A stretch of 64,000 nt of DNA from Meandrina meandrites (taxonomy: Eukaryota > Cnidaria > Anthozoa > Scleractinia > Meandrinidae): assembly GCA_963693305.1 (NCBI GenBank), contig OY855912.1, positions 3,536,001 to 3,600,000 of the forward strand. The letters are read 5' to 3'. The notes beneath the pieces were generated by a model. It was not told the DNA's origin. It did no database searches and saw nothing but the letters and a program-made list of their open reading frames with translations. Each line of letters opens with the position of its first letter. Position 1 is the stretch's first letter. Of this stretch, positions 24,522 through 38,817 are shown piece after piece. Made by a program: the position numbers and the translations under genes.

Positions 24522-24775
24522 AGAGCGGTTTTCAATTGTGTGTGGTAAAACCAAAGTAGTTACTGAAGCCATTCACAACAAGCACAAGTAATTCAACTGA
24601 CCAATCACAACTTGGAGCAAATGCTTGAAGCCGGTGCCGAGGGAAACGGGTGCGACAACGTCACTTTTGATTTGGTCGAGAAAGCAGCGCGAGTTTTTCT
24701 AGCCAATCACAGAGTAAAAGCAAGACCAATAAAGCAAACGTAAATTACATGCAACACTCAACGGAAAACCGCTCT
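24522..24775. mobile_element. MITE with AGAGCGGTTTTC terminal repeats
   Basis: A 12-base perfect inverted pair (AGAGCGGTTTTC at 24522-24533, GAAAACCGCTCT at 24764-24775) bounds 254 bp of non-coding sequence. Size and ends fit a MITE. I cannot name the superfamily. Confidence 0.65.
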
Positions 24776-25285
24776 GAACTAAAAGTAATTTATAGGGCAA
24801 AAAATTGTAACGTATCAAAATCCAATGAGAAAAATGAATTTGGGAAACAGATTTTGAAGAGTCGTTTTAAATGAGCCAAAAGGAAAGCTATCAAATGAAA
24901 GGGAGAAAGGTAGCAACTCACTAAAATCGATAAGGCTCATATTATTTCCAGTGGTTAATCATTAAATAAGTTTAGCCTATTTTTAGCATCGGAAAATATC
25001 GGTACCTATCAGCAACTATTTCGCTGAAAATAAAGTTGGCCAGGTGATGAAAAGTTTGTGGTTGTCTCGATACACTTCTATAATTTTTTTATTTCCCAAA
25101 CACTCATCACAAATGAAAAGAATTAATATCCGTTGTCACTGTGAAATATGTAATCCGCAGTTCTTTCGCTAATGCTCGAAGTTGTGCTCGATACTCTTGT
25201 TCCTGAGTTAGTGCTTGAAATTGTGCTTGTGTTAATCTCCGTTTTTTACGATGAAATTTGTACTGTTGTTCGGTTTAAAAAAATC

Positions 25286-25522
25286 ACTTTATTTAAGTGT
25301 CAGAGAATTTAGCACTGTCGTACTAATTGTGGACACTGTAAATAAACAAACAAATATTTCAAACAGAACAGAAATTTGTTTAAAAAAACCAACTGGTAGT
25401 ATAGGAGGCTAACCAGCCGGCTATTTCCAAAGCGTGGAGGAGACGAATTCGGGACTACCGAAGACGAATCCATCTAGTAGTGGCAGGGGGGAGGATTTGA
25501 ACCACTACGCCACGCTGCCTCC
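25286..25522 (-). repeat. tRNA-derived SINE (GGAGGCAGCGTGGCGTAGTGG family)
   Basis: On the minus strand it begins GGAGGCAGCGTGGCGTAGTGG, containing a box A-like TGGCGTAGTGG. The box B-like GGTTCAAATCC follows too closely, which implies an internal deletion between the promoter boxes. The 3' part contains GTGTCCACAATTAGT and CACTTAAATAAAG, echoing the retroposon tails at 3301 and 24287. It is a pol III retroposon that needs a LINE for movement. Confidence 0.6.
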
Positions 25523-28500
25523 TAAAGTTTTCGGGTAGTGACGTTACCGGATGACATTAGCGGCTATTTTGTTCAGACGTCTCCTCTCGGGAAGACGTGT
25601 GACATTCAAGCTAAAGTTTTTACAATTTCAAATTATTTGAACATTTGTCAGCTTTTATCAAATGTTCGCTGGACTCACGCTTTAAGGGAGCACTGCGAAG
25701 CATAAAATATATTCATGAAATATATATTTATTAATAAAAAGACTTGTCTTCCTGTTAGTTTTGTTTACTCAACAGATGGGAATACTTGTAGTGAATATCT
25801 GACTCGCTTTTCTTTTACTATTCGAACCGTGAACCTCAGCCAAAAAACCCTGACTCATTTTCCGACGCATCCAAGAGCCAGGAGATACTTACGATCAATA
25901 TTGTACAGCACTTTGAAAGTTAGCCGAAGGATGCAACGTTTCAGGGCCCTTGTTTCAAATGAGAAGGACCTGGTATCAAGCGGTCATTTTTCGTGTGTTG
26001 CTACATAACGGATGTCATTTTCTGTTATGCTTATATTCAAATATTGTATGGCGATCAACTGAAGAGGTCTTAGACGGAACTAGTTTTGTAATCGCCTATG
26101 TAAATTGGTGAGTCGAAAGTAAATGCAAATTAGGTTTTTCCGAATTAAGATGATGATATTGCATTTTTAGGTAGTTTTCTCACAACAGCAAATAATCGGA
26201 GTTTCACCATAATTATATAGAAATGGGCCGGACAAGGAATGTGTTGACAATTTTTTTCGGGGAGACGAACTTTTTTTACAAAACAGGTTGATTATGTAGG
26301 CCATCTTCCCGTCAAAATCAAAAGCAAAAAAGGTCTCAACAAACTCCATAAACTTATACACAAAGTTTGAAACGAGACATAAGGTAGGAATTGTCTGTAA
26401 ATGTACAATAAAAGTAAAAAAAGTATAAGTATACTTTTAAGTACAAAGTATAAGTAGCTTAAGCGTATTCAATAAAGTTTGTTACCTTTATTTAGGAAGC
26501 ACTCGTCAATATAAATTCTGAAGGGCAAAGCGTTCAAACCAGTCCAATGAATATGGGCGACGAAGCGGCAATTTTGAATTTCGCGACGAAACCACCGACA
26601 GTGAATGTTATCATCACCTCATATCAAATATGCGTTCATGGGATAATTGTTAAATAGTTGCTCCTGTAAATTTCATATTCTAACTCAAGAAATGTCCAAG
26701 GAAAACTATCAGCCAGCAGGTTCAACTGAGAAACGACAATTTTGAGTTCTCCATGACCCTCGAAACGGGGGTGAGGGAGATTTGCTCTTGGATCTTGTTT
26801 TCGATGAAACTTATATAAAAAGTATATATCTAATAATTTATTTTTTCTTTAAATTTAAATGTATCATAAAAATGTTTCACAAAAGCTTAGGTATTGTCCG
26901 CACTTACCTCAAAGCACGCAGCTAATGGCTTCCCGTTAGTGTCCACTGAATGATTTGGTAAGGATTTATTTTTCTTATAAGCGAAATAATGATAATCAGA
27001 ACATCGAACATATCGCCGCTGCTTCGCGTACGTCTTAGTGGAGACGATTAGAAGCATGCATGGTCATAAGAATCTTTATTATATGGAGGAGAGTTTTTTA
27101 CTGGGAACTTAACCACTCATAGATTCCATACGCCACTCCATCCGGGACACGAGTGGTGTATTTTTCGTATGACACGATTGCGAGGGTCACATCGCTTATT
27201 GACGTCACGATTCGCGCCTTTTCTACTTTGATGAGTGAACTTGCTTTCTTGTGTCGTTTGTTGTTAGCAACCATCGACAAGCAGCTTTAATTTGTTTAAT
27301 TGAGCGACGAAAAAGAATGAGTTTTCCCAAAAACTTAAGGACGAGAACATAATAATGGACCTTGACGATTTCAAGGTTTCTAGAGGGAATTCTTCGCAAG
27401 GAATTTCACAAAGTGCAAGATGTTGTAAAGAAGAAAACAAGAGCAGCTAAAAACGATCGGCCGTCAAAAAATTGCCGCTTTGATTCAAGTCAAAGCCAGT
27501 GATATTTTCAGTTCTTACGTGTTACGTTATTTAGTTGATAAGTATTTCATGTATTTTGTTTGATTGGAATTCAGTTAGTGTTTCTATATCCTGGACACGG
27601 GTGCTTTGTATTTTCTTTGAAGACGAACGGTGATTTGTAAAACTTGCTCGTTTTTTCGAAAAAACTAAAATAAAAATCGGCAATATCAACTACATCTGGT
27701 CTGCATATAATAAAAAGAACATTACACGTTGGCTCAAAGATATGAATTCTATGTTCTCGTGGCAACAAAAAATCATATCTTCTCGCCACCGTGTAATATC
27801 CTATATGTATATGATCGACGATGTTAATCATAAAAAGGTGATTGAACGTTTCCTTGTATCAAACAGATAATATAGCGCTTCTGCCGAAGAACAGCTGTTT
27901 GTGGGTTCAATGATTTTGATCGCTGTCCAAGTGAAAAAGGTTTTAACTACAAATCCGGACGTTAAGTTGATTCCTTTTTCAGCGCACCCGAACTTGAACA
28001 ACAGGATATGGTTATTAATTTAATCGCAGGAAAAAAGACACAAACAAAGCTAGTAGACCCGTTTTACATTCGATGACACATGACTGAGCATTAATTATTG
28101 GGCGATATGTTGAATGTAATCAATTCATTTCAAGCTTATCATCAAATGGAATCAATCTATTTTTTTAATGTACTGCTAAGCAACACAATTCATATTCAGC
28201 CTTAACTGAATTATTAGTTACAGTATTTGACAGTTAATCACACTCAGCATAACTTATATCTTATTTATACTGAACCTTTGTTCAAGCAACAAATTGTAAA
28301 TTAATCACCAATATCGTGCTGTCGGACATCAAAACTGCTTTAGTTGCCTGTCAATTTCAAACGGAAAATACAGACCACATTTACATTTTCATAACCAAAT
28401 GCAATATTTCAATAACAGAAAACGTTCTTGTAGAACATAAATTCAGAGGTTTTCCTTTGAGAACAAATCACGAAACTTCGGTATTTTTTCAGTTATCCAG

Positions 28501-28710
28501 ATCATATACTTGGTCCTTTCCGGGTTTACTGCATTCCATAAGTGAAGAAACGTTGCGCTTCTTCCTTGGTCCGCATATATTCCTGACCAGGATTCTGTTC
28601 ATTTGCAAATTTTGTTTCTTTTAACTGAAAATTAATTAGAAAGGCCTACCTCTGAAATCGCCCCTTATAAGCTAATGCATAATTATATTTATAATTGGGT
28701 GCTAAAAACC
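25523..28710. other. Intergenic, no gene seen
   Basis: Frames at 25715-26008, 26167-26361, 27098-27280 and 27571-27831 lack family features and adjoining splice sites. I regard them as chance. Confidence 0.6.
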
Positions 28711-28949
28711 CAACTCAACTCAACTCAACTCAAGTTAACTTAACTTCACTTCACTTCACTTCACTTCACTTCACTTCACTTCACTTCACTTCACTTCACT
28801 TCACTTCACTTCACTTCACTTCACTTCACTTCACTTCACTTCACTTCACTTCACTTAACTTAACTTAACTTAACTTAACTTAACTTAACTTAACTTAACT
28901 TAACTTAACTTAACTTAACTTAACTTAACTTAACTTAACTTAACTTAAG
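28711..28949. repeat. Compound pentanucleotide array (ACTCA, ACTTC, ACTTA)
   Basis: About 48 pentamer units in three homogeneous blocks, each differing by one base from the next: CAACT, then CTTCA, then CTTAA. It ends 15 bases from the stop codon of GPCR A, so it should lie in that gene's 3' UTR (read as the complement). Confidence 0.95.
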
Positions 28950-28963
28950 TATTCTCTGTTGCA

Positions 28964-31900
28964 CTACTCAGCGATTTCTGTCGGTTGGGTGCTATTGTTG
29001 GTGGGCTGCTGAGTGTCTGGGACTTCCCTGGCAACATCAATCTGGTTTGAAGAGCGAAAGTTGCAGCGTATCAATCCTTTGAGCTTCTCCTTGAATCGCT
29101 GGTTTATCAGAGCATATACAAACGGGTTGACGGCTGAATTGAACAGGATCATTACTGCAGCAATGGCCCAAGTAACATCGCTTGGGCTGTTGGTGGTGCT
29201 GTGATAGCTCATGAGGAAGATAACTGCATCAGCCAGCCAGCAGATTGAAAAGATGATGCTGACGGTGACAGCTGTCAAGGTAACGCGCTTCCGTACCTTT
29301 AGAACTCCCTGAAAGTAGAAAAAGATGCAGTTTCGTGTTGGGAAGCTTGCAGAAATGGATACAGCAGGTAACGCCCAGCCTACTTCTCTCAAACAAGGAT
29401 CGAACTGCGAGACTTGTCGTGTTACCGACACCGGACTGCATGGAAATTCTCTTTTCCATCTGTGATGCTTTTTTTGTTTGAATAGACTTTGGTCTCACTT
29501 CACTTTTGGTAACAGGGAGATCTCCATTCCTCTAAGGCATGAACACTTAAGACACAAACCTGACCACCGTAGATGGGTGGAATAGATGAACTCTAGAGTT
29601 TGTCTCCTTTCTGGTTTTATTTAAAATTCCAAAAACATTTAACATTTCTTATCATGAACAAAAGTTGTTTTTTTTAATGCGCTTTACAAAACCTTAGGTA
29701 TTCCGAAACAGTCACCATCTCCGTTAGCCTCGCGATGACCGCAACTCACAACGGAAGAACATTTTATGGTCAGACTGGGATATGAAGTAAACAACTATTC
29801 AAACTGTCAGAGGTTGTCTGAAATAAATCTGTATTTTTAACGACAAAAGAAACTTATCTTATGGTGAAAGGACCGCTGCTCGTACCTTTTGTTGGAAGGA
29901 AAGTCCGTTTTGATCGTTGCGTTTGAACCACAAATTGTACACCACTGTGGAGTACAATGCAAGCATTACTGGTATGGGAAGGCCTCCAAACACAAGAAAC
30001 CATACCACGCTGAAGGCCTTCCCCATCCAGTCCTCAGTGAAGGCCATAATACAGATTCCGAGCGGCTTGCTATAATCAGAGCTCAGGAACCCCGGACTTT
30101 CCATAATCAGTGCAAAGATCCAAGACACAGGAATAATCACCTGAAATACAATGAAAAACCCTTGAATATGGCACATTAACGTGATACACTTTTCCACGTA
30201 GTTGTAAAATTATAACGAAAACATTGACAGATTGATAAATGGTCATGTAAAGCACTTTCTACGAAGAACATAAATAACATTTATACCGCGCTACCGACAT
30301 GACGAAAAAAAATCGTCTTTATTGCGTTCGACGAAGGAGAACGCACCCTAATCGAGAAAAACTCTTGCTTTCATGGACTATACGACGTTGTCAATTTGGC
30401 CCCCCCAGAAAATTTTTCAGGGGCGAATGACGTCATCTCCATGCCATGTGCTTCTGTTCTGCTGTTTGGAGTGATTTCTCTCGACAAAATTGTCCTGTGT
30501 TATGGTCTGTTATCGCTGCTGTTTGGAGGGTTTTCATCCAAGGTAGAAGAGTTTTAATCAGCCACCGAACGTCGTAAAAGGAGTGGAAATCGAGTAACTC
30601 GATTCGTTGTTTTATAGGCAAGGTAAACCAGCGTGTTTGCATGCAAAACGATTCACAAAACTAGCTAAAATTTCAAATCGTTAGCATTTCATGTAAAACA
30701 AGTGAGTAGAATAAGGATCAAAATTGTTTTATCGCTTCTTTGAATTTGTATTCTATAGTTATTCGCAGAATGTTTAGGCATTTTGATGAGGAAATCATTA
30801 TTGAATATTATGAGTGTATTGACTATGAACGAAAAGTTGATGTGCTGTGCCTCGATCTATTTTCAAATTGAAGTGAAAGTATTTGTAGAAGTCTGTGGAG
30901 TTTTAGAAGTTGTGTAGTGCTCTGTGTAGTGCCAAAAGATATTAAACAACTAAAGTGAAATAAATAATTATTTGTCGTGTACATGATAATTCATTTCTAT
31001 TCCATATGAATTTTAGTGTAAAAATGAATGCAAATTGCCCATTCATTTATGACTTTGTACGTTTCTGCTTTGTGAATGTCACATGAAGTGCTAGGAGCGA
31101 CTTCTATTCACGTTGTTTTACAATATTCTGACATCAATGAGAATTTGCCGTGCCATTCATTATTTGAGGTTCTTTTTGACCTTCGGTAAACAATCACTGC
31201 TATGATGACAGATCATGTTTCCGTCCGGTTGAATGGCTTCTTGTGTAACAGTGTAACACCCAATTTACGATAACATAGCTTGCAAGCAAAGAAAAATTCT
31301 GCTTTAACATATCAAGAACTGCTACAGTGTCACAATTTTTTCACAGTTTATTGAACCCCTTCGAAAAGAACACAACCCATTTCTTGATGCAACAAATTCC
31401 AGTTTATTTTGCAGAGAGATGTTCTTTTGGCTCGTCACGCAATCTTTCCTCCAAAATGTTGTGTGATGAGATTCCTCTCTCGCTCATCCTCATCGCTCCA
31501 TTTGAAATTGCATAGTTTGCCAACAACCTTGCTCCTTTGCTACTACCTGACTCTCCATCTTAGGTCGAACGCACTCCCGTAATCGCTGATTACTACTAGT
31601 ATTTTAAGAATACTGGAGGCGGTCGCTTTTTTACTAATATAGGTTGCTCCAATAATTGAATCAAGTCAATTCCACTTACCCATTTACGAGATAAAAAATA
31701 CTAAAGGAACATTTCTTACCTTCAATTTGGCATTGGTGAGTTTCCCTTTGTTACTATGAGGATAATTCACCGCGAAGTAACGTTCAAAAGCAATTACAAC
31801 CAAAGTAAAAGCCGAGCAAGCACCTCCAACCCACGCGAAGCCTCCACCTGTCACCAAGCTGCACAACACCCTACCAAGGACACCTTCTGGGTGGGTGAAC

Positions 31901-32439
31901 GTGTGGATTAAAACGTGAAAGGGGATAAAAAAGGTTGCGACCATCATGTCTGCCACTGCTAAGTTTACAAGTAGGAGGTTTATTGGAATCCTGTAAAGCG
32001 ATACATAAGACATCAATACTCTTATTTATTACTATTTTTTGTTAATGTGCAGAAGTTGGTAAAATTGAGAATACCCTAACCCTTACCCATATCAGATTAA
32101 CCTCAGATTATCTGAACAATTATTATTACTTATTTGAACAATTTAGTTTAGTAACATTTTTTCAAAGCTTCGGTCATCGAACTTATCTAACCGAAAGCAC
32201 CGGCTGCTTTGGTTTCACGTAAAGCAGATTTGTCGAAGTGCATGTAGAGAATATAGGTTGTGCTTGTTAAAGCATAGCAAAAGCATCTCACTTAAAGTGA
32301 GGGCTCTAATTTTATCGACGTACCTCATGTCTTGATTCCTTGTTATGACTATACACACTAAGGTGTTCCCGATGATGTCAACAATGGCAAATGTGCAAAG
32401 TATCGTCGTAATAGCGGCTTGACCTGATTCAGAAATCAT
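28964..32439 (-). CDS. Class A GPCR A (tandem array member), complete, 4 exons
   Basis: Exons on the minus strand: 32439-32324, 31990-31720, 30140-29886 and 29308-28964 (116, 271, 255 and 345 bp), with canonical GT-AG borders and 328 residues. Exon 1 holds a very short N-terminus and TM1 (GNTLVC). Exon 2 holds TM2 (LAVADMMVA, with D2.50), the TM3 cysteine (VLCSL), TM3 and ERY in place of DRY. Exon 3 holds TM4 (W4.50), the loop-2 cysteine (GICIMAF) and TM5 (GLPIPVML). Exon 4 holds TM6 (CWLAD, lacking Pro6.50), TM7 NPFVY and helix 8. I chose the start MISESGQ to match GPCR B. An in-frame ATG nine codons upstream also exists. These are G-protein-coupled plasma-membrane receptors. The ligand cannot be told; neuropeptide- or amine-like is a guess. 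It shares 81 of 90 exon-2 residues with B. Confidence 0.9.
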
Positions 32440-32466
32440 GACTAATCTAGTTCGCTCTGCAGACAA

Positions 32467-35400
32467 GGGAGATTTAGGTATCTAAAACAATAATGAAGCA
32501 AAATAACAATCAGTTAAGGGTTATGTTTACTACGGTTGGTCGTTACTTTTATGATTTTTGACCTAAATTGTTGTTTTAAGTGAGAAAATTGTTGTTTTTA
32601 AGTGAGATGTCCTCCTAAACGTGGGTTTAGAGCAAATGTTCGTGGTGTTTAATTGACAAGGAAAAGGTAATGCTGACAATTGCAAGCTATAATCCCAAAG
32701 CGTGCAAAAGGGTCATACTGGAAACCTGACAAATCCGACTTCGAGCTCGTGTAAAATAATATTTAAAAGCTTACATTTATGATATGAAACTGCACATATG
32801 AATATCTAAAAACAACGTAGTTGAAAGAATTGTAAGGGTTAGGGTTTTGGTCCATTTCTCAGGACTGCACTGACTGTAGCTTGAAACAACCTGCAATCAA
32901 TCAATCAATCAATCAATCAATCACCTACATAGTCTATCAACAACTCAATTATTGCTTTTTCTATTATAAAATTAAAAGTTTCCCAATAAACATTGTCTCA
33001 AACCTTCAAAGGAAAGTTTTCGAATTCCAAATTGGTTTCCTTGCACTGCATCAGTCGAGATTATTTGATTTCCAATCCTTTCATGGGTGAATGATAAAAA
33101 TTTGAATAATTTTTGACAAATCCCAAGAAATCAGCAAATAAACTACATCGAGCACAAAGGAACATATTGAAACTTTCCACACAAAAAAAAAACAATAAAA
33201 AGGCGTACAGCATTCCAAATTCTGAACATGTTTTCGAAATTAACTGTACTTGCATTTTCGTTTTCTCTATACAACCATTTTGTTCTAAATTCGATCAAAC
33301 ACCACTTACATGATTCCATGTAGTCACTTAGCATCCATACTGTACCAAAGCATACGAAGAGTAGTAGACAACCGCTCGCAGATCAATATAAAATTCAATT
33401 CTGGGTAGAACAGGTGTCTGCTTTACTGAATATGATTGGTGTTTTTTTTTTTTTCTAGTCTTGAAAAAAAAAGTGATTCTTTCGAAAATTTTATTAAAAT
33501 GTATGACATTGACAATAAAAGGCAACAACAATTTTTATGGCTTTGGTGGTCACCTTGTCAACTCTTAATAGCTTCCGGGAAAATTAAAGTGCACAGGTCC
33601 CTGATATCTAATCCTAACATTTACTTTATTTCTATTTTAATTTGGCAAATACAAAATATGTAAATGTTTTCGTTCTGTTTTTTTCTGCTTATAGAATGCG
33701 AAGATCTTGAACAACCAACGCCGGCACTAAGAAGTATCCACTAAATGTCTGCAAAAGATATGCAATTTCTAGGTAAAAAAAACAAGTTGCGAGATTTCCT
33801 TATTCAAGGAAAACGCTTTTGTGTTTAAAAAAAGTAAACTGACCGACATAAGTAGACAGAGAATGACATCAAGAGTTTAGCATGTGCTAACATATCTGGC
33901 AGAGCAAAAATAACGAGAGGGGCTTAAGTAAACCGTAGTTAGCTAGTAATCAATTTTGAAAGCAATATTCGTGCCCTTTGAATCATGGTTTACATTTCTG
34001 TAATAAACCAGAGTGCAAGTAATATGACACCTAAATTATTCTTACTTTTAATTATACTAATGGCTAAACTTGAGTCAGGTGTTCTTCTCTTTATAAAGAA
34101 CGTCTGAACGCAGGTTATGATTAGGCAGATATAAGAAAAAATGGAAAATACAATTTTTCTGCCCTTTTCACTGGACTGTTTGTGTTTAGCTTCAAAGATT
34201 TAGGTTTGGCCTTTGACAGAAGAGCAAAAATATTCGACCGTACTGAGCATGTTTAATCAGCTTTTTAGCAGTCTTTGCTTCGTCGGATTGATTTAAAATT
34301 TAAACCAGTCATTACTCTTAGATTTAAGTTTTGTAAAATATATGTTTTTTTACGGAAACTGATATTGCCATAACAACGAAGTAAAGCTATTACCAATGCC
34401 TTTAACTGCAGGCCCATTGCCAGCAAAATGGTGCGTTTGATTTCGATTAAATCGCAAAGACATTTCCAACGGTAGTTTTTGCATAACAATAGTAAATGGA
34501 TCGAAACTTTCGTTTCGAGATCACGAGGAAGAAAATCAACAAAACTTTTATGACGTCAAGGCATAACTTAAAAAACCCATTACGGCGTTATCACTGGATA
34601 AGGTAATGTCATCAAAGTAGTGTTCATCTTCGGTTCATTTCTATAAATACGAAGAAAAAAAACATGGTAGGAAATGTTTTTGCCATCAATTTTAAATGAA
34701 AGACATATATATTCTTGTATATTTTAATGGCAATGCACTATTATTGAATATTTTGGTATTTTCTGGCTTCTGGACCAGGAGCTTTCAAGAGTTTATATTT
34801 ATCGTTGCCTTGGCAATATCAATTTTCATAATTAGATTATCTAACAGCAATAACTGGCGCAATTTTCCATATTATTTCGATTAAGGGAAGATTACTTAAA
34901 TTCACCGGCAGGTATTTCCGAAAAAAAAATCTGTTTAATTCAAGAAATGTAAATATTGTTTTTAAATGGATTTGAAAGCGGTATCCCGCTAAGTTAAAGT
35001 CTTTGCTGAGAGGTAAATATAAAACCCGACATCTAATCGTCGCTTTTTCGGTGAAAATTCTAGCCAGCGAGTGAAGTACGAGAAAGCAGCTTTTTGATCA
35101 AAATGCTTCGATACCTTGAATTTTAATATGTCCCAGACATAATAACGTTCTCGTTCTCGAGAAAACAGAAACGGAAATTATGAAAGATATTAAATTTGGC
35201 TCAGCAGTTTGCAATAAACATAATAGCTGGGTGTTTAAATGTGCGACACCAGTTGCAGGGATATGAACCAAGGATACCATTACAAATAAATGAAGAAGGC
35301 AAAAATTATATGATATCAACGTTAAGGAATATAGAACCAAAACCGAAGGTTTTATAATATAAAATGCAGAGCTTATTTCGAATCCATTTAAACACATATA

Positions 35401-38400
35401 GAAAAATAGAAAAAATCGTATCGACATGGCCCCACAACGAAAAACAAAAACCGCCAAGGCAAGGCAAGGCAGACCAAAAAATCGGCAAAGCAATTAAGTC
35501 AGGTTAAATCCATTTACAAGACTCAATTTATCCTTACACTTGCCAATTTTTCATTCGCGCTCGCCGTTTTTTAACTGTACTGTAAATTGGGTTTGAATTC
35601 TGCTTGAGACGTCGACATTTGAAATAAGCAAGAGCTAAACATACCAGTTGTAACGGGAAGATTAGCGCAATTGATTTATCCGGACCGCTCACCTAGCTAC
35701 TGCAGAAAGTCATAGCGGTTTTCCAAATAATATTGTTACACGAAAGGATTAATACTAATTGGCAAAAGCATACCTACCTTTCAATCACTTAGTTTATTCA
35801 GATGCTATTTCAGGTTTAAGGCCGGCCGTTTGTAAATATCACCACGAGGCGTGCAAAATGAAAAACAGAAAAATAAAATGAAAAATCCTCAAACTTGACA
35901 GCTCTCACAGAAGTTTTCAAGGGTTGGCAAGAGGTTTATACAGCACATATATTTGCAAGGTTTTTGACATTGTGGGCTCATTAATGTAAAACTTTGTCCT
36001 GATCGCTGATTGCTACGTCGAGGAATTTGGTGTAGTAAAATATAAAAAGGAACCAATGACGAGAAAAAGAATTAAAGCACACCGAAGTTGAATACTACAA
36101 GAAGCGATGATGTTATCCACTTCGATCAATAAACGGAACATGACAGATAAGGAAAGTCCACGACCGAAAGCAGTTATCATAATATCATAAGACACAAGAA
36201 AAAGGTTTAGAAATTAAAATTTGCTTATTTAATGCAAAATTGAAGACTCCTAGAGGCATTTGAATAGACAAAACAAACACTAACTAGCTTAAAACATGTT
36301 AATTGTATTCCCTGGAGTATATGTTCAATTTCCGTGAGTTCGAGATATAATTTTAATTTCATTTTCAGGATAAACCTTTAGACGGAACTTGTCGCATCCG
36401 GACCACCCACACTTAAGCTAGTAATTATTAATTTTCACACACACGTAACGATTACTACTCATCTTGCATTTGCGAAATGATGTATCCTTTCAAAATTCTT
36501 TTTTTCTTTTTCTGCGAGTCTAACGTGTTGCCCCTTTTAAATCACATTTAACAGCTTTTGAACTGCTGAAGGCTTTAAGCACTAACCGGAATGTCATATT
36601 TGGAATTGACAGCAGCAAAAAGTAAAAAAAAACAGCCATCGTTTAACAACTAACAAACCTAGTGTTACTTGTCTCAGATACGTTTTTTAACATAATATTT
36701 AGTAGAACTGAGTACATGATCACTGGAGCAAATTATCACATTACTGTTTATGTCTACAGTTTTACAAGATAAAGGGCAATTAAGGGGATCCCTGGAGCAT
36801 CCCAGAAGCATATATCATGAAAAATCTGATGTATTTTTGGTGGCTTTCTACAAAACCATAAAAATGGAAAAAAAATCCCTTCACCAGTCGTCTAAAAATT
36901 TCAATCCAGTTCGTGCAATTTGTCTAACCTTTGTGTTTTTCATCATGAGAAGTATTTCATGGACCATTACTTGTATAGTTTTAGAGCATTTATATGAGTT
37001 TTTGAATTGCTAATCCATAAAAATACCGCCATGAAAGTTTCGGCTTAAAAGCTATAAATTTGCGAATGAATTCAAGAGATTTTAATGGACTTTGCTTTCA
37101 TATTTAAATCATAGCTCCATTTTTTGCTCGTGTATCATGCCCAGCTGACGTCCGAAAGGCATATGTTCTTCCTTGACAACTACAAGGGGAGCCAAACACC
37201 ACAAAGTTGAGCATGAAAGTTAGATGTAAATTAATTTTCTAGAACGGGTGCTTTACTCATTTTCGATTTCGGCCGTAACTCAGTATTACCTCGGCGAAAC
37301 TAAAAAACTAGAGTAATTAAAGAACTCTTTTTTATCATGAGCCGGAAAATCTTATAAGGCTTATAAAAAATCGACACGAATATAACATAAAAATCTTAAG
37401 TAATCCAGCAATGTTCTACCCGTGCAGCCTGTCGCCTATTAACTGATATTGTTCACTTAAGGAATGAAATAAGTTAAAGTAAAAGTAGAGATTATATTAT
37501 TTAAAAAAAAGAAAGAGCATCGACAGCCGACAGTAATAACAAGAAGAATCCTAAAAGGAGGTTCTCGGTGAAGGTTTCCGTGCATTTTTGAATAAACAAA
37601 ACTTGAATTTGCAAGCTTCAAAAAAAATTAACGCGGCGAAATTCTCACCTGAACCTCTGTGAAAATGCGCGAATGGCGCTGTTGACAAGACAAATCCGTA
37701 CACAGTTTCGACAAGTCGCTGTGCCAAACGCGTGAGCGTTTTTTAAGCTTTGAAAAATAATGAAAACCTTAGCTGAGACAAAAAAATCAATGTGTCAATC
37801 AATCAAATTTCTCTATTCCGACTTCCTTATTTGGCACTTGGATATAAAGATTGATATTAATCTTGCATTGGCAAATAGTTCGTTTATTTAACTGCCATTT
37901 ATGCTGACAACTGATTATTAGCGAATAAATATTACAGATTACAAGAAATCATCTTTCAATCTCATCGCCGCTTTGGATTAAACTAACGTTAAATGAAAAT
38001 GTGTGCACTTGTTTTTAAAATTGTACATGTCTTTTGTTGGTCGAACAGTGCTCGCTGTACTTGACTGTTGTAGATGCCTTTTCTCTTATGGCCATTAATA
38101 AAAGATGGCGTTTAACTAGCGCTGATTCTTACCAGCTGTCAGCGTTCGTTCAGAAAACTGCTCAAGGCTTCACAAAGTTGACTTAGTTTATAAAACGATT
38201 GTTAGAGAAAGTGTGAGAAATACATTAAAAATATTAAAATTTTTAAGCTGCTTCAGCTTAAAAAATCCGAAATTGAATGATTGGAGAAAGTTTTTGTTAT
38301 CACTTGAATTACAAGAAACTGGAAAAAAATATTTAAAAATAATACTGGCTGCGTTTTTCATTTTGATTATATTAGTAGTTTTTAATTATTTATAATATTT

Positions 38401-38817
38401 TTGGTTGTTTTGGCGAGCATCAGGTATATCACCAGGTATATTATACAGAGATAGGGGCCTTTCAGTTACAAAATGGGATGTTTTAAACCTCCACAATGCC
38501 AATCCCTATTCCAGTTCAGACTTACGAATATAAGCTAAGTCGTAGATGTAGTAATAAACTATTTACGAAATAAGTTCAAGTGGCTAAATATTTTCAATCA
38601 GTATCCGACAGTAACATTTCGTTAACCACTGTCGCTATACCAGAAATAAATAAACCACCATAGAACATTTTATGTGTACATGATTCTAAAATCTCGGCGA
38701 TCTAGTGAAACAGAACACTTGTCTAGAAAGAATTATGCTAAACTGATAAACATGCCTACTACGTTATCAGTCAACTGTCCTTAGCTTAACCCTCATAAAA
38801 TCATTCTTACGATGTTT
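32467..38817. other. Long intergenic region between GPCR A and B, no gene seen
   Basis: A+T-rich. Holds an (AATC)n run at 32892-32922 and many frames of 60-131 codons without recognisable domains, such as 35098-35493 (-), which is hydrophobic but overlaps other frames. I found no receptor exon relic here. Confidence 0.6.

Noticed and set aside
28711..28949. Considered whether the pentamer array could be a CRISPR-like or satellite array
   Set aside because: Units are contiguous five-base repeats with no spacers. It is a simple compound microsatellite.
32060..32850. CCCTAACCCTTACCC and GGGTTAGGGTTTTGG, telomere-like words
   Set aside because: Only two or three units each and not in an array. 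Too short to be interstitial telomeric repeats.
35098..35493. 131-codon hydrophobic minus-strand frame, considered as a membrane protein
   Set aside because: No recognisable motif, and a second frame overlaps it. Composition reflects A+T-rich sequence and there is no matching splice context.
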